Assembly: GCA_025998755.1 (NCBI GenBank)
Contig: AP024674.1
Span: forward strand, 1,416,162-1,480,161
Source: Armatimonadota bacterium
Lineage (GTDB): Bacteria; Armatimonadota; UBA5829; DSUL01
Length of the DNA stretch: 64,000 nt
Direction of reading: 5' to 3'
Shown: in pieces, positions 43,327 through 52,202 of the stretch
Numbering within the stretch: the first letter of the stretch is position 1
Layout of the letters: every line of letters begins with the position of its first letter
Notes under the pieces: model-generated
What the model was told of the DNA's origin: nothing
Databases searched by the model: none
What the model saw: only the letters and a program-made list of their open reading frames with translations
Translations under genes and position numbers: made by a program

Positions 43327-44382
43327 TCAGAAGAAGCGTTTCGCCAGCGAAAGGATCCCCTGCTTCCACGGAACCCTGTGCGAAATGCCACTCTGACCGC
43401 GCAGGCGCTCCCGGTTCGCAAGATACCATTCGAAGTTGCGCACCAGAGCGTCGCGGTTGGAATGAACGGGTCTGAAACCAAGCACGCGCTCCGCCTTCTC
43501 GATGGAGACGAAGGAGTCCTTGCCTGCCGTCTCGTACACCCAGGCATAAAGGGGCGAGAGGCGGAGCGCCTCCAGCACTCGCAGGGCAAAAATGGCCGGT
43601 GCGGCGGGCAAAGACCGGACCCTCTTCCCGAAGCCGGCCCGGTCCAGGACGGCCTGATAGTCTTCGCGGACCGTCCCGAACTCCGCCGCGCCGACGTTGA
43701 ACACGTCGTTCACCCGCTCCCGGTCCAGCGTGCAACAGAGCCAGATGGCCTGGCACAGGTCTTCCACATCCAGTAACTGATAGCGGTTATTCCCCCTGCC
43801 CAGCACCGGAAACGAGCGTCCGTCCGCAGCCCATTCGTAGAGCAGCGCGAAGACGCCCAGCCTCTCCGGCCCGATGAACGTCTTGGGACGCAACACCGGG
43901 ACACACAGACCCATTGCGCGATACTCGGCGGCCACCTGCTCGGCCATCACCTTGGCCTGGCCGTAAGGACCGACACCACGGAGGGGGTCTTCCTCTCGAA
44001 TGGGGTGATGGTCAGGAATGCCGTAGACCGCAGTGGAGGAGATGTGGATCACTCGCTCCACGCCAGAATCCAGCGCCGCCTGCAGGACGTTGCGTGTTCC
44101 GTCCACATCCGTGGAGAAAATGTCTTCCTCGCGGTACAACGGCAGAGCCGCCGCCGCGTGCACCACCAGGTGCGCCCCGGCCATGGCCCGCCGCAGCGTA
44201 TCCGCGTCCCGGATATCGCCCCGCGTGTGCCTGACCCGGTCAGCTTCCGGATAGTCGAAGGGAGCAAGGTCGAAAGTCGCCACAGCCTGGCCGCGCTCCA
44301 GAAGAGACCGGACCAGGTTGATGCCCAGGAACCCCGCTCCGCCCGTGATGAATACTGTGCGTCCCTTCTCTTCGCCTGACAT
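43327..44382 (-). CDS. NAD-dependent epimerase/dehydratase (extended SDR)
   Basis: 351 aa from the ATG at 44382. Rossmann motif FITGGAGFLGINL at residue 11, Asp (FDLAPFD) for NAD binding, HAAAALPLY, catalytic ISSTAVYG Ser and YGQAK (Tyr-x-x-x-Lys), RPKTFIGPERLG. Likely acts on a nucleotide sugar or steroid-like 3-beta-hydroxy compound. The open frame continues for 600 codons upstream but only as the antisense of the alpha-mannosidase. The C-terminus (VPWKQGILSLAKRFF) is amphipathic. Confidence 0.9.
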   Translation of the reverse strand: MSGEEKGRTVFITGGAGFLGINLVRSLLERGQAVATFDLAPFDYPEADRVRHTRGDIRDADTLRRAMAGAHLVVHAAAALPLYREEDIFSTDVDGTRNVLQAALDSGVERVIHISSTAVYGIPDHHPIREEDPLRGVGPYGQAKVMAEQVAAEYRAMGLCVPVLRPKTFIGPERLGVFALLYEWAADGRSFPVLGRGNNRYQLLDVEDLCQAIWLCCTLDRERVNDVFNVGAAEFGTVREDYQAVLDRAGFGKRVRSLPAAPAIFALRVLEALRLSPLYAWVYETAGKDSFVSIEKAERVLGFRPVHSNRDALVRNFEWYLANRERLRGQSGISHRVPWKQGILSLAKRFF

Positions 44383-44481
44383 CGCGGACAGTTTACCCCA
44401 CCCCGCCACCCCCTCTTGCCTTCCCTCACGCCGTGTGCCACAATCGCCGGGACACACCAAATACCGGAGCTTTTGCACAAC

Positions 44482-47151
44482 ATGGGATACAGACTGCACG
44501 TCGTTTCGCACACGCACTGGGACCGGGAGTGGTACCAGCCTTTCGAGATTTTCCGCCTTCGCCTGGTGGATCTGATAGACCGCCTGCTGGATCTGATGGA
44601 GTCCGACCCCGGTTTCCGTTATTTCAACCTGGACGGACAGGGGATCGTGCTGGAGGATTATCTGAAGATCCGTCCTGAGAACGAGGAGCGCCTCCGGCGG
44701 CTCATCCAGGAGGGACGGATCACCATCGGGCCCTGGTATGTGCTGAACGATGAGTTCCTGGTCAGCGGCGAGGCGACTGTGCGCAGTCTTCTCTTCGGGC
44801 ACAGCGTGGTTGAGCGGTTCGGCCCTGTGATGAAGGTGGGCTACCTGCCGGACCAGTTCGGGAACATCGGGCAGATGCCACAGATCCTGAGGGGGTTTGG
44901 CATAGACAACTGCATCTTCGGGCGGGGCTGGCAGGCTGTTGATGGCCGGAAGATGGAATTCGAGTGGATTGCGCCGGACGGCAGCAGCGTTCTGGCCAGC
45001 CTGATGGCCTTCTGGTACAACAATGCCCAGGACGTCCCCGAGGACGCGGAGGCCGGAGCCAAATGGGCGAGGGAGATCCGTGAGCGGATGGCTGCAGTAT
45101 CGGGCTCCCGGCATCTGCTGTTGATGAACGGGGTGGATCACCTGGAGCCCCAGTATAACCTGTCCCGCGCGCTCGAAAGCATCAACGGAGCCCTGAAAGA
45201 GGACATGATCGAGCACAGCACGCTCCCGCGCTACGTGCAGGCGCTCCGGGAAGAGGTGCAGGCTGGAGAACTGAAGCCAGAACCGTTCCGCGGTGAGCTC
45301 CGGGAAGACCGCTGGGGAAGCATTCTCGCGGGAACGCTCTCCAGCCGGGTGTATTTGAAGCAGGCAAATGAGCGTTGCCAGCGCCTGCTCGAAAAGTTCG
45401 CCGAGCCGGCCAGCGTGTGGGCTTCCCTGGTGGGCGACGGATGGAAGTACCCGGACGGCGAACTGCGGTACGCCTGGAAGCTGCTGATGGAGAATCACCC
45501 GCACGACTCCATCTGTGGATGCTCGCTGGACGAGGTCCACGACGAGATGATGACGCGCTTTGCGAAGGTGGAGCAGCTCGGGGAAGCGCTCGGAGAGCGG
45601 GCATTCCGGCACATTGCCGACCGAGTGGACGTGGATGGGCTGGCGCTGGTGGTGTTCAACCCGCTGACCTGGCCACGCACGGATGTGGTGAGGGCCACCA
45701 TTGACGTGCCTCTGGGAGAACCCGCGCGAATGGCACCCTTGGCCGATCCGTCCCTGGACTGGGCGGCACTCGAGATCATGGATGCGGACGGCGCGGGCGT
45801 GCCTTACACGCTGGTTTCCAGCATCAAGACGACGCGATCGGTCAATCACCCCGAAAGGCTGCCGATGGTCCAGTGGGTTCGGCGCTTCGAGGTGGAGTTC
45901 ATCGCTTCGGACGTCCCGCCCATGGGGTATCGCGTCTACCGGCTCCGGAAGGCGGAGCGGATGCCGGACTTCGGCCCTCCGATGAACGCGCGGGATCGGG
46001 CGTCGGTCTTTGCGGAGACCGGTACTCTGGATGTTTGCCCGGGCAGCTCTCCCGAGCTGACCCTGCTGTCCGACGAAAGCGCCGTCTTCATACCGTCGCT
46101 GGCTGCCCTGGAAGATGTGGGAGACGTGGGCGACGAGTACAACTACCGCCGGCCGATCCGGGATGTCCGCATCCTGGCAGATGCTGGAGCCGGGCAACGG
46201 CGCTGGCTGGTGGAGGGACCGGTCTCCTGCACGGCGGAGGTGCGCTCTTCCCTACGGCTGCCCGAGTCGGCCTCCTCGGACGGCCTGGGCCGCTCCGAGC
46301 GGACGGTGGATTGCCCGGTGTCGTTGAAAGTGCGGGCGTATCGAGGCGTGCCTCGTGTGGAAGTGGAGTTGCAGGTGGAAAATCGAGCCCGCGACCATCG
46401 GCTTAGAGCGCTTCTTTCCTCGGGCGCAGAGGGCGCGGAGGCTTCCGTGGCCGGGGGAGCATTCGAAGCGGTCCGGCGCCCCCTGCATCTGCCAGCCGAC
46501 TGGCCGGCCACTCCCCCGCCGTCTCCTTTCCACCCGATGGACGGCTGGGTGGATGTCTCGAACTCAGGAAAGGGGCTGGCGGTGCTGGTGGACGGCCTGC
46601 GCGAATACGAGCTGTGTGACGACGAGGAGCGCACGCTGGGAATCACTTTGCTCCGATGCGTGGGAGTCCTCTCCGGAGGGGAAGAGATCCCTCACGTCCA
46701 GCACACTCCCGGTGCGCAGTGCCAGGGAGAACACACGTTCCGGTATGCTCTCTATCCGCACAAGGGCGACTGGCTGCAGGCGAAGGTCTGGCGGCACGCG
46801 CTGGATTACCAGACCGGGCTGACGGCCGTGCAGGTGGGCGACCTTGAGCGTTCCCGCTCCATCGAGCGTCCTCTCAGGACGTTGCCTATGGTGCATAGCT
46901 TCGTGTCAATATCGGACGACCGGCTTGTGCCCAGCGCGCTGAAACGGGAAGAGAAAGGCGGCGGCCTGGTTCTCCGGTTCTACAACATCACGCAGGAGGA
47001 GATCGGCGCCAGGGTGACGGTGGCCGGAGCGAAGCGGGCGTGGCGGAGCAATCTGGCGGAGGAGCGGCTGGAAGAGCTAACGGTGACGGAGGGCGGGGTG
47101 CAGTACTGCGCCCGAACAGCGGAGATCGTGACGCTGATCTTCGAAATATGA
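44482..47151 (+). CDS. Glycoside hydrolase family 38 alpha-mannosidase
   Basis: 889 aa from the ATG at 44482 (upstream ATG at 44416 gives a non-conserved extension). Cytoplasmic, no signal peptide. HVVSHTHWDREWY holds the zinc-binding HxHWD. GYLPDQFGNIGQMPQIL contains the nucleophile Asp. LLMNGVDHLEPQYNL and ENHPHDSICGCSLDEVH supply further zinc and substrate residues. Large beta-domain follows (from about 390). Acts on alpha-mannosides, perhaps 2-O-(6-phospho-mannosyl)-glycerate or host/plant glycans. It stands alone between divergent and convergent neighbours. Confidence 0.92.
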   Translation: MGYRLHVVSHTHWDREWYQPFEIFRLRLVDLIDRLLDLMESDPGFRYFNLDGQGIVLEDYLKIRPENEERLRRLIQEGRITIGPWYVLNDEFLVSGEATVRSLLFGHSVVERFGPVMKVGYLPDQFGNIGQMPQILRGFGIDNCIFGRGWQAVDGRKMEFEWIAPDGSSVLASLMAFWYNNAQDVPEDAEAGAKWAREIRERMAAVSGSRHLLLMNGVDHLEPQYNLSRALESINGALKEDMIEHSTLPRYVQALREEVQAGELKPEPFRGELREDRWGSILAGTLSSRVYLKQANERCQRLLEKFAEPASVWASLVGDGWKYPDGELRYAWKLLMENHPHDSICGCSLDEVHDEMMTRFAKVEQLGEALGERAFRHIADRVDVDGLALVVFNPLTWPRTDVVRATIDVPLGEPARMAPLADPSLDWAALEIMDADGAGVPYTLVSSIKTTRSVNHPERLPMVQWVRRFEVEFIASDVPPMGYRVYRLRKAERMPDFGPPMNARDRASVFAETGTLDVCPGSSPELTLLSDESAVFIPSLAALEDVGDVGDEYNYRRPIRDVRILADAGAGQRRWLVEGPVSCTAEVRSSLRLPESASSDGLGRSERTVDCPVSLKVRAYRGVPRVEVELQVENRARDHRLRALLSSGAEGAEASVAGGAFEAVRRPLHLPADWPATPPPSPFHPMDGWVDVSNSGKGLAVLVDGLREYELCDDEERTLGITLLRCVGVLSGGEEIPHVQHTPGAQCQGEHTFRYALYPHKGDWLQAKVWRHALDYQTGLTAVQVGDLERSRSIERPLRTLPMVHSFVSISDDRLVPSALKREEKGGGLVLRFYNITQEEIGARVTVAGAKRAWRSNLAEERLEELTVTEGGVQYCARTAEIVTLIFEI

Positions 47152-47157
47152 TCCTTC

Positions 47158-48129
47158 TCAGAAGTGCTTCCAGCCGGGAAGCCGGCGGCACAACACGGAT
47201 GCCAGGTAATTGCGGACTTCCACCTTGAGACCGGAGCGGCCGGAATGCCGCTTGTAGATGGCATTGCATCGGGCAAGAAGCTCAGGACGCAGTTGCTCCA
47301 GGCTACGCATCTCCTCTTCGGTCATCGGCTGAAACGCGCTGGCCACGCGGACGTTGGATTCCACGTCGGCAATGCTGCGGCAGGACACGATGGCCACCGA
47401 CACCGGCCAGGAGAGCGCGTAACGCAAAAGCGCGGCAGGATCCATGCCCTCGTGCGTCAGCAGACCGGCTCCCATCACTTTCATGGCCACGACGCTGGCA
47501 CCGGTTTGCCGCGCGACTTCCAGGGTATCCGAAGTGAAGCTGTACGAAAGCGGATCCGCCGGGTTGACGGGGATGAGCACGGAGTCGAAGGGATAGCGCC
47601 GCAGCATCTCCGAGAGCACGGACGGAACGAAATGCCCTGTAATACCGACGTGCCGGATGATGCCCTCCTCCCGAGCCTTCTCCACCATCCTGATGACTCC
47701 GTCCCGCGCGAAGACGGCATCTACTTCCGCAGGATGCATCAGGCAGTGGAGCTGATAGTTGTCCACATAGTCCGTGCGGAGACGCTGAAGAGAACGCTCC
47801 AGGCTGCGGCGCGCGCTGGATGCGCGGCGGTAGACCGTCTTCGTGGCCAGAAAGATCCGCTCGCGCATTCCCTCGACAGCTTTGCCGATGCGCACCTCGC
47901 TTTCACCGTAAAGCGGCGCAGTATCGATGTAGCGGATGCCAAGCTCGACAGCGCGGCGGATCATCTCCACGGCGCTGTCCTCGTGGGGAGCATTCTGGAT
48001 CAGGCTCTGGCCACCAAGCCCAAGGACGGGCAGCATCTCCCCTCCCCGGCCGAAAGGCCGGAGCGGCAGCGCGGAAACTGCCATCGGTGAAGCAGAAGCA
48101 TTGAGAACGGCGCTGCTGTCCACGGTCAT
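47158..48129 (-). CDS. Aldo/keto reductase, second copy
   Basis: 323 aa from the ATG at 48129. GAGAGG directly abuts that ATG; a GTG two codons on has better spacing. Tetrad: Asp/Tyr in RYIDTAPLYGESE, Lys in IFLATKTVYR, His in NYQLHCLMH. Then HVGITGHFVPSV and ALSWPVSVAIVSCRSIADVESNV. It is not closely similar to the reductase at 42348. Convergent with the mannosidase (6 nt apart) and divergent from miaB. Confidence 0.9.
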   Translation of the reverse strand: MTVDSSAVLNASASPMAVSALPLRPFGRGGEMLPVLGLGGQSLIQNAPHEDSAVEMIRRAVELGIRYIDTAPLYGESEVRIGKAVEGMRERIFLATKTVYRRASSARRSLERSLQRLRTDYVDNYQLHCLMHPAEVDAVFARDGVIRMVEKAREEGIIRHVGITGHFVPSVLSEMLRRYPFDSVLIPVNPADPLSYSFTSDTLEVARQTGASVVAMKVMGAGLLTHEGMDPAALLRYALSWPVSVAIVSCRSIADVESNVRVASAFQPMTEEEMRSLEQLRPELLARCNAIYKRHSGRSGLKVEVRNYLASVLCRRLPGWKHF

Positions 48130-48328
48130 CCTCTCTGGCTCATGGTCAGAAGGCAAGATCTGCCAACTCGAACGGAGATGCCCGGCATCCTGTTCCCCGC
48201 GCGGCCCGGAATCATCGTACCTTTTTACACTGCACTCGAAATGCGAAGGGTTTGCGCGAAGAGCGGCTTGCGGGCAAAATGCTCTTGCCAACCGGACTCT
48301 TCCGCCGGACAGATTTCCAATAGCCAGA

Positions 48329-49675
48329 ATGAAGAGCGTTTACATCGAGACATACGGTTGCCAGATGAACGTTGCGGACTCCGAGACCGTCGGGGGTCTG
48401 CTGAGCCAGCGCGGCTACTCGCTGGCGGCCACTCCGGACGAGGCGGATGTGATCCTGCTGAACACCTGCGCGGTCCGGGAGCATGCGGAGGATCGGGTGC
48501 TGGGACGGCTGGGCGAGATGGCCCGCTACAAGCACATGCGTCCAGGTGTGGTTCTGGGAGTGCTGGGATGCATGGCTCAGCATCTGAAGGGCCGCCTGCT
48601 GGAGCAGAACCGCTTCGTGGATCTGGTGGCCGGTCCGGATTCCTACCGCCGTCTGCCCGACCTGCTGGAGCAGGCCGCAAACGAGCGCATCGTGGACGTG
48701 CGCCTGGATCACGCGGAGCTGTATGACGGCATTGAACCGGCCCGGCAGGACGGCGTCACCGCCTGGATCACCGTCCAGCGCGGCTGCGACAAACACTGCA
48801 CGTTTTGTATCGTGCCGGCGGTGCGCGGCCGCGAACGCTGCGTCCCGCTGGAGGACGTGGTGCGGGAGGTGGAATCGGTGGCGGCCAGGGGAGTCCGCGA
48901 GGTGTGCCTGCTGGGTCAGACGGTCAACTCGTACCACGACGGAAGGCATGACTTCGCGGACCTGCTCAAAGCGGTGGCGCAGGTGCCGGATCTATTGCGA
49001 ATCCGCTTCACCTCCCCCTACCCTACCGACTTCAATGACCGCACCATCGAGGTGATGGCCTCAGAGCCCAAGATCGCCCGGCACGTCCACCTGCCGCTTC
49101 AGTCGGCCAGCGACCGCGTTTTGATGAAAGCCCGCCGCAGGTACAATATCAGCGGATTCGATGCGGTCCTCCGCCGGATCCGGGAGGCGATTCCCGGCAT
49201 CGCCGTTTCCACCGATATCATCGTGGGCTTCCACGGCGAGGACGAGGATGCGTTCCGGGAGACCTGCGACTACCTGGAGCGCGCGCGGTTCGACTTCGCC
49301 TTCTTGTTCAAGTATTCCAAGCGCTCGCAGACCGCCGCCTACCGGTGGAAGGAGGAGATTGACGAGCAGACGAAGACACAGCGCCTGCAGAAAGTCATCG
49401 AGATTCAGGAGCGCATCAGCAAGGAGATCCAGCAGGCTTGCGTGGGACAGACGGCGAAGGTATTGGTGGAGGGAACGTCCAGGAAGTCCGGGGAGCGCCT
49501 GTTCGGTAAGACGTCGGAGTTCCGGCAGGTGGTGTTCGACGCCCCACCAAGCGCGGGCCGGGAGATCCGACCGGGAGACCTTGTGACGGTGCGCATCGAG
49601 TCGGCCACCGGACACACCCTGCTGGGCCGGTTGGAAGAGGGGGATGGTCATGAAGATCTACACCAGAGGCGGTGA
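48329..49675 (+). CDS. miaB: tRNA-2-methylthio-N6-dimethylallyladenosine synthase
   Basis: 448 aa radical SAM methylthiotransferase acting on A37 of tRNAs. N-terminal UPF0004 cysteines in TYGCQMNVADSE, NTCAVREHAED and GVLGCMAQ bind the auxiliary cluster. Radical SAM motif RGCDKHCTFCIVP. Then LGQTVNSYHDG, HLPLQSASDRVL and STDIIVGFHGE, and a C-terminal TRAM domain (KVLVEGTSRKSGE). The ATG at 48329 begins the conserved YIETYGCQMN; the long upstream frame is spurious. Overlaps the adenosyltransferase start by 26 nt. Confidence 0.96.
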   Translation: MKSVYIETYGCQMNVADSETVGGLLSQRGYSLAATPDEADVILLNTCAVREHAEDRVLGRLGEMARYKHMRPGVVLGVLGCMAQHLKGRLLEQNRFVDLVAGPDSYRRLPDLLEQAANERIVDVRLDHAELYDGIEPARQDGVTAWITVQRGCDKHCTFCIVPAVRGRERCVPLEDVVREVESVAARGVREVCLLGQTVNSYHDGRHDFADLLKAVAQVPDLLRIRFTSPYPTDFNDRTIEVMASEPKIARHVHLPLQSASDRVLMKARRRYNISGFDAVLRRIREAIPGIAVSTDIIVGFHGEDEDAFRETCDYLERARFDFAFLFKYSKRSQTAAYRWKEEIDEQTKTQRLQKVIEIQERISKEIQQACVGQTAKVLVEGTSRKSGERLFGKTSEFRQVVFDAPPSAGREIRPGDLVTVRIESATGHTLLGRLEEGDGHEDLHQRR

Positions 49676-50192
49676 CATGGGCGAGACAGGGACGCTGGGC
49701 CCGGAGCGTGTTCCCAAGGATGATCCGCGGATGGTGGCGTGCGGCGATGTGGACGAGCTGAACGCCGCGATCGGATGCGCACTGGCCGGCAATATCTCGC
49801 CCGAGGTGGCAGTGGTGCTGAAGCGCGTGCAGAACGAGCTGTTCCATCTGGGCATGGAACTGGCCAAGACGGCCCGTGATGGACAGAATCTGGCCTGCCC
49901 CCTTACGCTGGAACACGTGGGACGCCTGGAGGTGGACATTGACCGTCTCTCGCGCCACCTGGAAGAGCTGAGCGAGTTCATCCTGCCCGGAGGAGACGCC
50001 TGCGCCGCGCAGCTGCACCTGGCCCGGACGGTCTGCCGTCGCGCGGAGCGTTCGATCGTGGGATTACATCGCAGGAATCCGCTGCCGGCGGCTTGTCTGG
50101 GCTACATCAACCGTCTCTCCGATCTCCTTTTCATAATGGCGCGCTATCAGAACAGGCACAGCGGCAGGCATGAGGATGTCTGGCAGAAATAG
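49650..50192 (+). CDS. PduO-type cob(I)yrinic acid a,c-diamide adenosyltransferase
   Basis: 180 aa from the ATG at 49650, 6 nt after a purine-rich GAGGGGG. KIYTRGGDMGETGTLGPERVPKD is the PduO-type ATP-binding N-terminus. CGDVDELNAAIG, LSEFILPGG and ARTVCRRAER (metal/ATP contacts), then YINRLSDLLFIMARY. It adenosylates cobalamin. Start lies inside the miaB 3' end, so translation is probably coupled. Confidence 0.93.
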   Translation: MKIYTRGGDMGETGTLGPERVPKDDPRMVACGDVDELNAAIGCALAGNISPEVAVVLKRVQNELFHLGMELAKTARDGQNLACPLTLEHVGRLEVDIDRLSRHLEELSEFILPGGDACAAQLHLARTVCRRAERSIVGLHRRNPLPAACLGYINRLSDLLFIMARYQNRHSGRHEDVWQK

Positions 50193-50225
50193 CGCGCCTC
50201 CCGCATCCGGAAGAGCATCATTCCT

Positions 50226-50585
50226 TTGAAGGTCCTGGTGTTCGAGGACAACCTGTTCTTTGTCACACGTCTGGAGGCCGCTCTCCGGAATGCCGGCCAC
50301 GAGGTGCGGCTGGCGTCTGCTTCAGAAGAAGCAATTACCGAGCTGCAGGACGGGCCGGATGCTGCCGTGGTGAGTCTTCACGCTCCCGGAGCTTTGGAGT
50401 TCGTGCGCCGGGCGAGCGGGAACGGCACACCAGTGGCGGCATACTGCGGACATGCGGAAGTGGAGCTGAGACGTCAGGCTAAAGAGGCAGGAGCGGGACT
50501 GCTTCTATCGAACTCCGAGATCCCCGGGTCGCTGGACCGCGCCTTGAGGCACATTACAGGAGCCGTAGGGAGACCGGCACAGTGA
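50226..50585 (+). CDS. Receiver-like domain protein lacking the phosphorylation residues
   Basis: 119 aa from TTG. MKVLVFEDNLFFVTRLEAALRNAG has the acidic pair of a response-regulator receiver, and the alternating beta-alpha pattern fits the fold. The phospho-acceptor Asp position is Ser50 (PDAAVVSLHAPG), the Thr/Ser switch is replaced (AAYCGHAE), and the usual Lys site reads LLLSNSE. No output domain. It is either a pseudo-receiver working by binding, or a divergent fold. Its stop overlaps the next gene as GTGA. Confidence 0.6.
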   Translation: MKVLVFEDNLFFVTRLEAALRNAGHEVRLASASEEAITELQDGPDAAVVSLHAPGALEFVRRASGNGTPVAAYCGHAEVELRRQAKEAGAGLLLSNSEIPGSLDRALRHITGAVGRPAQ

Positions 50586-50968
50586 TACTGCAGTTCGAGA
50601 AGCATTTCACTCTGGAGGAAGCGCGGGCGCTGGTGCCATACGTGCGCGAGCAGTTCCGCAGGCTGGAGGAGATCCGCGCGAAGCTGGGACTCACCCCGGA
50701 GCAGATGCAAGAGCTCACCCGCTCGGCCGGCGGCAACGGGGGCGGCAAGAAGTCGGCGGAGTATCTGGAGAACATTCTGAAAGCCAACTCCATCATCCAG
50801 GAGATGCTGGACAGGGGTATCCTGGTGAAGGACGTGAACACCGGTCTGGTGGACTTCCCCCATCTGCGGGACGGCCGCGAGGTATTCCTTTGCTACCACG
50901 TGGGGGAAGAAACTGTAATGTATTACCACGAGCTTGACGCGGGCTACGCCGGCCGGCGGCCGGTTTAG
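50582..50968 (+). CDS. DUF2203 domain protein
   Basis: 128 aa from GTG. Opens KHFTLEEARALVPYVREQFRRLEEI, a typical DUF2203 start. A flexible Gly-rich linker (SAGGNGGGKKS) splits the helices, and the C-terminus holds GILVKDVNTGLVDFPHLRDGREVFLCYHVGEETVMYYHELDAGYAGR. The function of the family is not established. Overlaps the receiver-like gene by 4 nt and precedes the URO-D family gene by 18 nt, so the three form an operon. Confidence 0.85.
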   Translation: MILQFEKHFTLEEARALVPYVREQFRRLEEIRAKLGLTPEQMQELTRSAGGNGGGKKSAEYLENILKANSIIQEMLDRGILVKDVNTGLVDFPHLRDGREVFLCYHVGEETVMYYHELDAGYAGRRPV

Positions 50969-50986
50969 GACAGGGCGCAAACCACC

Positions 50987-52162
50987 TTGACGGGCAGAGA
51001 AAGAATCCGGGCGGCGATGGCGCATCAGCCTTGCGACAGGACTCCGGTGATGTGCCAGCTAGCCATCGGGCACTATCTGTTGAACACGGACGTGTCTCCG
51101 GCTGAGCTCTGGTTCTCCAGCGAAGGGTTCGCGCGGGCACTGGTGGAACTGGCGCGGCGATACCGGTTCGATGGCATCCTGATCAACTTGCCCGGACGGC
51201 CCGTCAACTGGCGGGAGCAGATGGATCGCATCGAGCGCCTGCCTGACGGCACAGAGATGGTGTACTGGCCGAACGGCGAAATCACCCGCTGCCCGCCGGA
51301 TGACAACCCGCAGCACCTGGCTCCGGGACGAGGCAAGCCGGCGCTGGAGGATGTGAACCCGGACTGGCTTCACTACGATGATCCACACGTGCCGTGCGGG
51401 CTGAAGTATCCGTTCTCCTTCGAGCCGGAGGCTCCATCCGGTCCACCGTCCCGCGATTGGCCGCCCTATCTGTTCCGGACCATCGAGCTGGTGCGCGAAG
51501 CCACAGGCGGGGAGCTTTCGGTCCACTCCGAGGTGTTCTCGCCTTTCACTCAGTTTCTGGAGCTCTTTGGATACCAGAATGCGCTCATCTATCTTCTGGA
51601 GCAGGAGGAGCGTTGCCATACCATTCTGCAAGCTTATGCCGCCGGGGCGGGAGATCTGGCTGCGGCGCAGGCTCGTCACGGGGTGGATGCAGTGCTCATC
51701 TCATCGGCGTTCGCAGGAGCAGGGTTCATCTCGCGGGAGCAGTATCGCGAGTTTGTCCTGCCCTATGAAAGCGAGGTCGTTCGCCGGGCGAAAGAAGGCG
51801 GCGCGCCGTTCGTCTATACCCACACGTGCGGGGCCATCGGCGACCGGCTGGACCTGATGGTGGAGACGGGGACCGACGGGATAGACACGCTGGACCCGCC
51901 GCCGCTCGGCACGGTGGATCTCGCAGAAGCAAAAGAGCGTTATGGAGACCGGGTGTTCTTCAAAGGAAACATGGACTCCGTCAACACGCTGTTGAATGGC
52001 GACGTGGAAACGGTCCGGAAGGATGCGGAGATGCGGGTGCGCATCGGGAGCCGGGGTTCCGGCTATATTCTGTCCTCAGCGTGCAGTGTGGCTCCGCGGG
52101 TGCCGCCGCAGAACCTGATGGTTCTTGAGGAGGTGGCGGAAGCCGCCGGTCCCGTGCGATAA
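50987..52162 (+). CDS. URO-D/methyltransferase-like family protein
   Basis: 391 aa from TTG. Start TGRERIRAAMAHQPCDRTPV is standard for the uroporphyrinogen decarboxylase superfamily; the C-terminal half has HGVDAVLISSAFAGAGFISREQYREFVLPYESEVV, FVYTHTCGAIGDRLDLMVETGTDGIDTLDPPPLGTVDL and FKGNMDSVNTLL. In MtaA-type corrinoid methyltransferases this region (HxCG) binds zinc; the THTCG motif fits that branch better than HemE, which lacks it. 40 nt upstream of the encapsulin cargo gene. Whether it belongs functionally with it is unknown. Confidence 0.8.
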   Translation: MTGRERIRAAMAHQPCDRTPVMCQLAIGHYLLNTDVSPAELWFSSEGFARALVELARRYRFDGILINLPGRPVNWREQMDRIERLPDGTEMVYWPNGEITRCPPDDNPQHLAPGRGKPALEDVNPDWLHYDDPHVPCGLKYPFSFEPEAPSGPPSRDWPPYLFRTIELVREATGGELSVHSEVFSPFTQFLELFGYQNALIYLLEQEERCHTILQAYAAGAGDLAAAQARHGVDAVLISSAFAGAGFISREQYREFVLPYESEVVRRAKEGGAPFVYTHTCGAIGDRLDLMVETGTDGIDTLDPPPLGTVDLAEAKERYGDRVFFKGNMDSVNTLLNGDVETVRKDAEMRVRIGSRGSGYILSSACSVAPRVPPQNLMVLEEVAEAAGPVR

Positions 52163-52202
52163 CTGTTCTCAAAGAAGAAAAGGCTGTGGAAAGGAGCGGA
52201 GA

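Noticed and set aside
44383-46197. Open minus-strand frame that would extend the epimerase to 956 aa
   Set aside because: It is the exact antisense of the conserved alpha-mannosidase; the epimerase family begins at the GxxGxxG motif just after the ATG at 44382.
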